Shown: one piece after another, positions 58,163 to 64,000 of the stretch
Numbering within the stretch: the stretch's first letter is position 1
Layout: the number at the start of each line of letters is the position of its first letter
Source of the DNA: Nostoc cf. commune SO-36
GTDB taxonomy: Bacteria > Cyanobacteriota > Cyanobacteriia > Cyanobacteriales > Nostocaceae
Direction: 5' to 3'
Length of the DNA: 64,000 nucleotides
Assembly: GCF_023734775.1 (NCBI RefSeq)
Contig: NZ_AP025732.1
Location: 5,702,501-5,766,500 of the forward strand
Program-made: the position numbers and the translations under genes
The notes under the pieces: model-generated
Told to the model about the DNA's origin: nothing
Database searches by the model: none
Seen by the model: only the letters and a program-made list of their open reading frames with translations

Positions 58163-58816
58163 ATGCCCAATATTAATTTCACCCAAAAGTTGCAAAACTT
58201 AATGCAACAAGTAGGTATTTCTAATTTTAAAGCGCTGAGTCGCGCGGCTGGTGTCTCAGAGCGTCAACTTTTGCGGTTACGTCAAGGAAAGTTAGAGCAG
58301 ATGCGCGTAGATGTGCTGCTCAAGCTGTCGCCAGTCCTACAGATGCCATTGAGTGAATTAATCACAACTTTTTCAAGGGTAGAGTTGTTTCAAGAGAAAA
58401 CAGCGCCTACCCAGGAATTGTTACAAGAAATTACAGATTTAAGAAGAGAGTACGATCGCTCGCAACTTCAATTAGAACAGCAGCGAGAGATAGTGCTACA
58501 AGAGCTCCAGCAGTCGAGTTTGCAACTGCTGGAGTCTTTATTATTGCAATGGCCAACAGCAGCACAGAAAGCGCAGGAGAATCCCCAGCTAACGGCAGTC
58601 AAAATAGTGCCGTTGGTGCAGAAACCCCTAGAAAAGCTTTTGCAGGCATGGGGAGTGGAAGCGATCGCACCCGTGGGAGCAGAATTACCTTATGATCCCC
58701 AACTGCACCAATTAATGGAGGGAACAGCACAACCTGGAGAAACAGTCAAGGTACGCTACATTGGCTACTTTCAAGGTGAAAAGCTGCTTTACAGAGCTAA
58801 AGTGAGTCCTGTTTGA
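58163..58816 (+). CDS. Helix-turn-helix / GrpE-like fusion protein
   Basis: About 217 residues. The N-terminus has a Cro/CI-type HTH (FKALSRAAGVSERQLLRLRQ, about 20-40) and RVDVLLKLSPVLQMPLSEL; the middle is a coiled coil (EITDLRREYDRSQLQLEQQR); the C-terminus matches the GrpE beta-wing (WGVEAIAPVGAELPYDPQLH to VKVRYIGYFQGEKLLYRAKV). GrpE is the nucleotide exchanger of DnaK; an HTH-bearing version could tie DnaK to DNA or act as a regulator. The start at 58163 follows repeat sequence. The combination seems widespread in cyanobacteria but its function is unknown to me. Confidence 0.75.
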   Translation: MPNINFTQKLQNLMQQVGISNFKALSRAAGVSERQLLRLRQGKLEQMRVDVLLKLSPVLQMPLSELITTFSRVELFQEKTAPTQELLQEITDLRREYDRSQLQLEQQREIVLQELQQSSLQLLESLLLQWPTAAQKAQENPQLTAVKIVPLVQKPLEKLLQAWGVEAIAPVGAELPYDPQLHQLMEGTAQPGETVKVRYIGYFQGEKLLYRAKVSPV

Positions 58817-59690
58817 GGGAATTAGGAGTTACAAATTCATAACTCTTTACTTTTTGTGTTGTCTGCTGAGAAATGACAGATATTGGGAATACTAAAATTG
58901 CAGAGGCGAGATCGCTTCTGACAAATTCTCCTAGGCGTTGGTGTAAGTTCCGCCTTTCTTCGGGCTGTTGAAAGCGAAATTTTTGGCTCTAGAGGGGTAG
59001 TTCAGAGGTAAATTATTTCAATAATGTAAGTAATTGGACATAAATAAACGTAGATCCTAGTTACTATCATAAATACTCAGTAGTCAAGAAATGATCATAT
59101 CTAAATAATGATTTTGATCTGAAATCCCGATAGCTGAGTAATTTTCATAGTATTTTTGCTTGTAGTGCTGAATTGGGGGCTGGATATTGGGAAAATTTGG
59201 TGGGTGATGCAGACCTGCCGCTAAATTATAAAATCAATTTATACCCAGTACCCAGTAATCAGGCAGAGGAACGCTCCTACTATACTCGGTTTAGCTGCGC
59301 GTAGGGATCGCTGTTACCCTTGAAATTTTGAATGGTTTAATGACGGCTACCACGATCAGATTTATTGGAGAATCTTAATTTGGCAAAAATATTTGGTAAA
59401 TAATCTGAAAAACACTAACTTCAGCTTGTAAAAGAGTATATGTTTAATCAATGAGATTTACCTTGTTTCTCTAGAACTGGTTTGTTCTTAATAGTAAAAC
59501 AATACTTATGAAATTAAGGGGTTTTGACTTCATAAAATCAGATTAAAATATTGATAATTCAGCTTTATAATCATTTCAATTATCAATAATTACTCAATAT
59601 TTAATCATAGATTTTATTTTACAAGCATTTTTAAATGTTCTATAATGGCGAAATCAGAGCCTCCTTTACACAAATCAGCGTGACATAATT
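58817..59690. other. Long intergenic region, no gene recognised
   Basis: About 875 bases, AT-rich, without a long frame. A small stem, CCGCCTTTCTTCGGGCTG, near 58950 is not a clear terminator. A small RNA or an unannotated short protein cannot be excluded. Confidence 0.4.
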
Positions 59691-60017
59691 ATGAGAGAAC
59701 AAGTAAAAGTTATTAAGCTAAGTGGTAATTTAAATGCCACAACTTCACAAGATTTTCGACAAAAGATCACTGATATTTTAGAAAATGGTGCGAAGATTGT
59801 GTTAGTTGATTTTAAAGATGTAACATTTATGGATAGTTCCGGTTTGGGAGCTTTGGTGTTAGCTTTCAAAACATTGCGGGCTGCGGACACTAAGCTTGTT
59901 CTCTGCTCAATTAATGAGCAAGTCAGGATATTATTTGAACTGACTAATATGGATAAAGTATTTGAAATATTCCCTAGTCAAGATGCATTTAATCAGATTT
60001 TAGTCTCCAAAACGTAA
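59691..60017 (+). CDS. STAS-domain anti-sigma-factor antagonist
   Basis: 108 residues, whole STAS domain. VTFMDSSGLGALVLAFK carries the phosphorylatable S50. Such proteins bind an anti-sigma kinase when unphosphorylated. It faces a response-regulator/PP2C phosphatase whose stop codon directly abuts its own; the phosphatase may dephosphorylate this STAS protein, a standard partner-switch pair. No anti-sigma kinase is visible nearby. Confidence 0.9.
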   Translation: MREQVKVIKLSGNLNATTSQDFRQKITDILENGAKIVLVDFKDVTFMDSSGLGALVLAFKTLRAADTKLVLCSINEQVRILFELTNMDKVFEIFPSQDAFNQILVSKT

Positions 60018-61154
60018 TTAATCAAACTTCATTTGCAAAATAGATAAATCATCATCAAAAGCATCTTTGGAGTTTAGGGCAATTAAATAACTCAGTACAT
60101 GATCCAGTTGACAATCAAGCGGATTTTGTAAGCTAACTAGTAGCTGAATAAAAGCATCCAAACTCCAAAGCGTGCCATCTGATTTAGTGATTTCATAAGC
60201 GCCATCACTAAAAATGTAAAGGGTACTGAATTTTTGAATATCGCAAGATTCATCAACATATTTTGCCTCTGTAAACATCCCAACAGGCATACCGGGGGTT
60301 TTCAAGAGTTTAACTTTAGACTTCCTTGGAGATATGCCAGTTATTAAAACTGCTGGTGGATGGCCGGCGCTGGCATAAACTAGCTGGCGGTTAATTCGGT
60401 TGTAAACTCCGTACCAAATTGTAAAGTACTTATCATTTTGATAATTCATTTGAAAGGTATCATTCAAAGCCTTCAATACTTCACTAGGTTGATAGTAATT
60501 CAGACCTTTTAGCGCACGAGAACGCAGCAAATTTAGCACCGAAACAGAGGGAAGGGTTGCTTTGAGTCCATGCCCGGCAGTATCGAGTAAGTAAATTGCC
60601 AGATAATCATCATCGAGCCAATAATAATCGAAACAATCACCACCGAGTTGTCGTGAGGGAATGAATCGAAAATTTATATTGAAGGGTTCAGTCATAGAAA
60701 CAGGCAGTAGCGATCGCACATATTCTGCTGCTTCTGACATTTCTGCTTCTAAAAGCAACTTTTGAGCCTGCAAATCTCTACTCAACTGATGCAAACGTAA
60801 TCCTGCTCTTACCCTTGCTTGTAATTCATTGTGTTCAATAGGTTTGGAAATAAAGTCATCAGCACCAGCATCTAGACCTTTGACGCAATCGGCAACGGAA
60901 TCTAAGGATGTTAATAAAATAAAAAATGTAGTAAAAAATTGGGGATCTGTCTTAATACGGTGGCAAACTTCCAAGCCAGTTAAACCAGGCATGATCCAAT
61001 CACAAATAATTAGTGCTGGATGGTAAACCAGTGCCTTTTCTATTCCTTCCTCCCCGCTACTGGCAGTAACTACCTCATAACCCTGTTTTTCTAACATCCT
61101 CTTGAGGAGTATTTTTATTGAATAATCGTCATCAATTATTAGTATTTGAAACAT
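60018..61154 (-). CDS. Response regulator with PP2C (SpoIIE-type) phosphatase domain
   Basis: 378 residues from ATG at 61154. Receiver domain: D8/D9/D10, phospho-acceptor D52 (ICDWIMPGL), K104 (ISKPIEH). Then a coiled-coil linker (QKLLLEAEMSEAAEYVRSL) and a PP2C/SpoIIE domain with RFIPSRQLGGDCFDYYWLDD, LLDTAGHGLKATL, VYASAGHPPAVLI, LYIFSDGAYE and a final DDDLSILQMKF, holding the metal-binding Asp. Phosphorylation of D52 probably controls dephosphorylation of a STAS protein. Confidence 0.93.
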   Translation of the reverse strand: MFQILIIDDDYSIKILLKRMLEKQGYEVVTASSGEEGIEKALVYHPALIICDWIMPGLTGLEVCHRIKTDPQFFTTFFILLTSLDSVADCVKGLDAGADDFISKPIEHNELQARVRAGLRLHQLSRDLQAQKLLLEAEMSEAAEYVRSLLPVSMTEPFNINFRFIPSRQLGGDCFDYYWLDDDYLAIYLLDTAGHGLKATLPSVSVLNLLRSRALKGLNYYQPSEVLKALNDTFQMNYQNDKYFTIWYGVYNRINRQLVYASAGHPPAVLITGISPRKSKVKLLKTPGMPVGMFTEAKYVDESCDIQKFSTLYIFSDGAYEITKSDGTLWSLDAFIQLLVSLQNPLDCQLDHVLSYLIALNSKDAFDDDLSILQMKFD

Positions 61155-61575
61155 ACGGCGTTTTTGCAAAGACTCATTAATAATTTGCTGTCAAAATACA
61201 AAATAAAAATAAGATATGGGCTAATTAGTTAGTAGTATCAATACAGGGATGCTACTATAAGTAAATAGGCATAAATAAACTTAACTATGTAACCAAATCT
61301 AAAACGCTCAAAACCTTTGCGATTACTTCGCTCCGTTCGCAATGGCATAGTTATAAGTTTTTTCGCCTACCTACTTAGCACTTATGATTTGTACGCAATA
61401 GAATTTTACCTCATTCCAAACCTCTCTTCTAAAAGAAGGGAGGCTTTGAATTTTACTCCCCTTCCTTTGTAGAGAAGGGGTTGGGGGTTAGGTGTCTATT
61501 AGACTCAACTAAAAAGCGCTATAACTCATTTCTATTTACCTATCGAATTTACGACTGTTTGATAGTCATAAAACA
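61155..61575. other. Intergenic with repeat-like hairpin
   Basis: About 420 bases. AACCTCTCTTCTAAAAGAAG and GGGAGG near 61420-61443 form an imperfect hairpin in a stretch that resembles known plant-like repeats (GAGAAGGGGTTGGGGG). No gene recognised. Confidence 0.4.
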
Positions 61576-62343
61576 TTATGGTGCTGCCAGAGGATTTAAC
61601 CACAAGAGGATATTGCTTTTTAGCTGATTCAAGTCGCGGTATGCTTCTTGCTTGAACCATTGTCCTAAAGCGTCAAAGGGAGTGAAAGATGTTCCAGTTT
61701 GCCATTTAATATCTTGACCTAAAGGTGTTGTATGAGTTCCTGGTAATGTTTGTGCTGTCACCATCTCATCAAAACGTTCCTGTAAGATTTTGGTTAAAGC
61801 TGCCGATTGATCTATGGTGTCATTACTGAATTTTATTAATAAATTGCGCCGGATATTGTAACGCTCTTGGACAAGCTGGTTAGTTTCCAACGGTGAGGGA
61901 GTAAACTCAATCGCAAAAGTAGAATTGAACTGCTCTACTAAAGGGATAGCTTCTTTAGCGGCATAGTTGTTAAAGGATATTAAAATATTGCCTGCGCGTT
62001 CTACTTCAAAGAGGCTACCAATCAGCAAGTGAAGTTTACAGCCCATACTGTGACCAATGCCGTAGATGGGGAAGTAAAGCTTGCGTAATGCTCCAGAGTC
62101 ATGTAAGCGTTCGAGGGTGCGGTCAAAGTTTAACAGCACAGATTTTGCGATCGCAGTATGATCCAGTGTATTGACAAAAGGCGTAGCAATTACAACATAA
62201 CCTTTACTTGCCAGTTGTTCAAGTAACCAGCGATAAGTAATGTGCGGTGCAGTGGCGACAAATGCACCTCCTAAAAAATGAACGATACCTATGGGATTTC
62301 GGGGAATGATTACCCAGTTCCCTCTAATTTCTTTCCAGTCCAT
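61576..62343 (-). CDS. DUF1350 alpha/beta-hydrolase-like protein
   Basis: 255 residues. GIVHFLGGAFVATAPHITYR at the start and a GHSMG nucleophile elbow (YGIGHSMGCKL) fit an alpha/beta hydrolase and the DUF1350 family, found in cyanobacteria and plastids. SWISS-type active Asp and His cannot be assigned by eye. Function unknown. Complete length, no signal peptide. Confidence 0.82.
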   Translation of the reverse strand: MDWKEIRGNWVIIPRNPIGIVHFLGGAFVATAPHITYRWLLEQLASKGYVVIATPFVNTLDHTAIAKSVLLNFDRTLERLHDSGALRKLYFPIYGIGHSMGCKLHLLIGSLFEVERAGNILISFNNYAAKEAIPLVEQFNSTFAIEFTPSPLETNQLVQERYNIRRNLLIKFSNDTIDQSAALTKILQERFDEMVTAQTLPGTHTTPLGQDIKWQTGTSFTPFDALGQWFKQEAYRDLNQLKSNILLWLNPLAAP

Positions 62344-62554
62344 ATGGATAAGCGATCGCTTTACGAATATTCTTTATGTTAGACCGGGGATTGCAACCGT
62401 GGGAAAGATTATGGAAAAAGCCATTAATATCTAGCAAGTAGGCTACCAATCCACCCAGAACCGCCTATGCATTTACGCCTTCCCCAATTCTTACTGAGTG
62501 CTAAGTGAATTCAGCAGTGCTTTCTAAATTTACATTACGAATTACGAACTATAC

Positions 62555-63274
62555 TTAACGCTGAGTCTGCAATCTTTTCATTTCGTGTTGTACGTCTAAT
62601 GCAATTTGTAATGCTTCATTGAGCAATCTTCCATGCTCAGTAGCCTGTTCATTTACTTGCATGGCTGTTAAAGTTGCTAAATTATTGACAAATAATTCTG
62701 TATTGCTAAGAATAAAATTTTTATTTTCCCTCAAAATTCTTTCTGTTTTTAAAGCGCGAACTAGATCAGATTTGGTGAGTTTCAGGGCTTCGATCACACC
62801 CTCTCTTTTATTTATAACTACTTCTGGATTCCCAGCTTCTTCTATTTGATCATTAATATTTATTACTCTAATAACAGTGTTATATCTATTTACCTCATTT
62901 AACAGAATTTGCAGAGATTTTGTCATGTTATTTTTAACAAGCTTACTTCTACTTTTCCAGATAAAATATAAGATGGTTTGCGTAAGTCCACCAACCCAAA
63001 GACCTAATAAGATTAATAATATCCAAGATGGAATTGTTACCCATGTAACAAAAAACTTAATAGTTATCTCAAACAAGATGTAAACAAAAACAAATGTAGA
63101 AAAACCCATAAATACAACAGTTGCTCCTTCAGAGCTTTTAATTTTTTGTATATATGTTTTTGCTAATCTCTTGAGAGGATTTGTAATGATTAAAAGTTCC
63201 TCATTGACAGGCAAATTAGTCAGCTTTTGCAGCTCATCCTGACTAATTTCCAAGCCCTGTAAATCATCCCGCAC
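62555..63274 (-). CDS. Hypothetical protein with two membrane helices
   Basis: 239 residues, not recognised. Soluble N-terminus (QGLEISQDELQKLTNLPVNE); two close membrane helices (VVFMGFSTFVFVYILFE and WILLILLGLWVGGLTQTILY, about residues 53-110); then a long helical C-terminal part (RSKLVKNNMTKSLQILLNEV to QVNEQATEHGRLLNEALQI). Could be a membrane-tethered coiled-coil protein. Confidence 0.65.
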   Translation of the reverse strand: MRDDLQGLEISQDELQKLTNLPVNEELLIITNPLKRLAKTYIQKIKSSEGATVVFMGFSTFVFVYILFEITIKFFVTWVTIPSWILLILLGLWVGGLTQTILYFIWKSRSKLVKNNMTKSLQILLNEVNRYNTVIRVININDQIEEAGNPEVVINKREGVIEALKLTKSDLVRALKTERILRENKNFILSNTELFVNNLATLTAMQVNEQATEHGRLLNEALQIALDVQHEMKRLQTQR

Positions 63275-63385
63275 AGCTTTTCAACCCTTGCCAGAATAGT
63301 TATTTAATCTAATATAGCAATCAAATTTCTGAAATGTTGAGATTTTGTCTAAACTTTTTTAAGTAAGTTAATACTTCTAGGCAGT

Positions 63386-63712
63386 CTAAATATTGTTTGT
63401 ACAATATGATACATTTTTACAAAAATAACTGTTGCCTGTAAATGTAATAAAAAGGCAACAGATTATAGTTCTGGTAAATAGCCAACGGAGATAGGAAATT
63501 TTATATAAGCTTCCGATTGCGATCGCAACTATTGTAATCCCAGCCACGTAGAGAAACATCCCTGGATGCCACCAAATACGGGGAGCCATGCGGAACAGAA
63601 ATAGAGTGGCAATATAAATCGCCATAATCATAACTGCGATCGACAGGGAAAATAACCCGATTAATTGTTGCGTATTTTGGCGTGCCCGATCCTGATGTTC
63701 AAAGAAATTCAT
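63386..63712 (-). pseudogene. N-terminal remnant of an M48-type membrane metalloprotease?
   Basis: 108 residues from the ATG at 63712 (AGGTG just upstream). MNFFEHQDRARQNTQQLIGL with two hydrophobic helices resembles the N-terminus of cyanobacterial M48 peptidases, but the frame loses that likeness after GSLYKIS and stops with no HEXXH motif. It may therefore be a truncated gene; alternatively it is an unrelated small membrane protein. Confidence 0.45.
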
Positions 63713-63867
63713 AGACACCTAAAAAGACACGCGTGGGGCATTTCTAATTTCTGGAGTAGCTTCGGGGAGCAATTCTGCAACAGTAAAGTTAAAAGTATTG
63801 GCCACAAGTTGGCTTCGTCGCCTGTAAAATTAGTTACGCAATTTTACTGATCTAAAATGTTTTAAAT

Positions 63868-63972
63868 AACCGCAGAGGCGCAGAGAACGCAGAGAGAAAT
63901 AATTTCCAAAAATTCCAAATTATTTGTGAATATCATCTCTCTTTTCTCTGTGTACTCTGTGCCTCTGTGGTT
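63868..63972. repeat. Palindromic repeat, AACCGCAGAGGCGCAGAG type
   Basis: AACCGCAGAGGCGCAGAG on the left mirrors CTCTGTGCCTCTGTGGTT on the right, with GAACGCAGAGAG/CTCTCTTTTCTC inside. The same phrase appears near 1751-1780 and 21064-21090. Confidence 0.75.
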
Positions 63973-64000
63973 GATTAAAAATTATAGTAAGAGTAAGTTA

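Overview
The window looks like chromosome from a filamentous, probably heterocyst-forming cyanobacterium (Nostoc/Anabaena type). The reasons are: many GCGATCGC (HIP1) octamers; an rnpB gene whose P12 arm carries a heptameric STRR repeat; cyanobacterial genes (plant-type ferredoxin, SLH-domain porin, GUN4 domain, stand-alone groEL behind a CIRCE operator, carotenoid oxygenase, DUF4168, DUF1350, DUF1868); and intergenic DNA crowded with palindromes, heptamer repeats and MITE-like elements. I saw no rRNA, tRNA or CRISPR array.

Layout. 0-5 kb: the 3' end of a tnpB, a squalene/phytoene synthase-family gene, a repeat-rich gap with nested palindromes, and a frameshifted GH31 glucosidase. 5-11 kb: a heavily decayed hybrid histidine kinase and a frameshifted LuxR-type regulator. 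11-20 kb: DUF4168 protein, holA, a 2H-phosphoesterase-like protein, a frameshifted hypothetical, an SLH/OprB porin, a minus-strand block of coiled-coil and GUN4 proteins, and a frameshifted thioredoxin. 20-36 kb: mostly intact housekeeping genes (fabG, WecA/MraY-type transferase, groEL, corA, rnpB, rnc, oxidoreductase, sensor kinase, RibD-like reductase, FemAB-like protein, thrC plus a MoaD-like protein, GST). 37-39.6 kb: an IS200/IS605-type tnpB split by an ISAzo13-type insertion sequence; the target site can be rebuilt exactly. 40-44 kb: cation/proton antiporter, DUF389 protein, carotenoid oxygenase. 44-47.6 kb: nested palindromes, a truncated aspartic protease with a 21-bp coding minisatellite, its small overlapping partner, and a large pentapeptide-repeat membrane protein whose 5' region is duplicated. 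47.6-54.8 kb: RND efflux pair, a second copy of the 21-bp minisatellite element, RppA-like regulator, petF. 55-64 kb: frameshifted SpoIID-like gene, sulfiredoxin, Dps, HTH-GrpE fusion, a STAS protein facing a response-regulator/PP2C phosphatase, DUF1350 protein, membrane proteins, and a truncated M48-like N-terminus.

Themes. The window shows strong repeat-driven remodelling: start codons lie inside repeats, repeats are inserted in coding frames, palindromes are nested and an IS sits within an IS. At least five otherwise well-conserved genes carry one-base length changes, mostly at homopolymers, so sequencing error must be separated from real decay before any gene is called dead. The most novel-looking items are the TIR-bounded minisatellite that codes for a heptapeptide repeat, the nested palindromes, the coiled-coil/GUN4 block, and the protease/partner/pentapeptide module.
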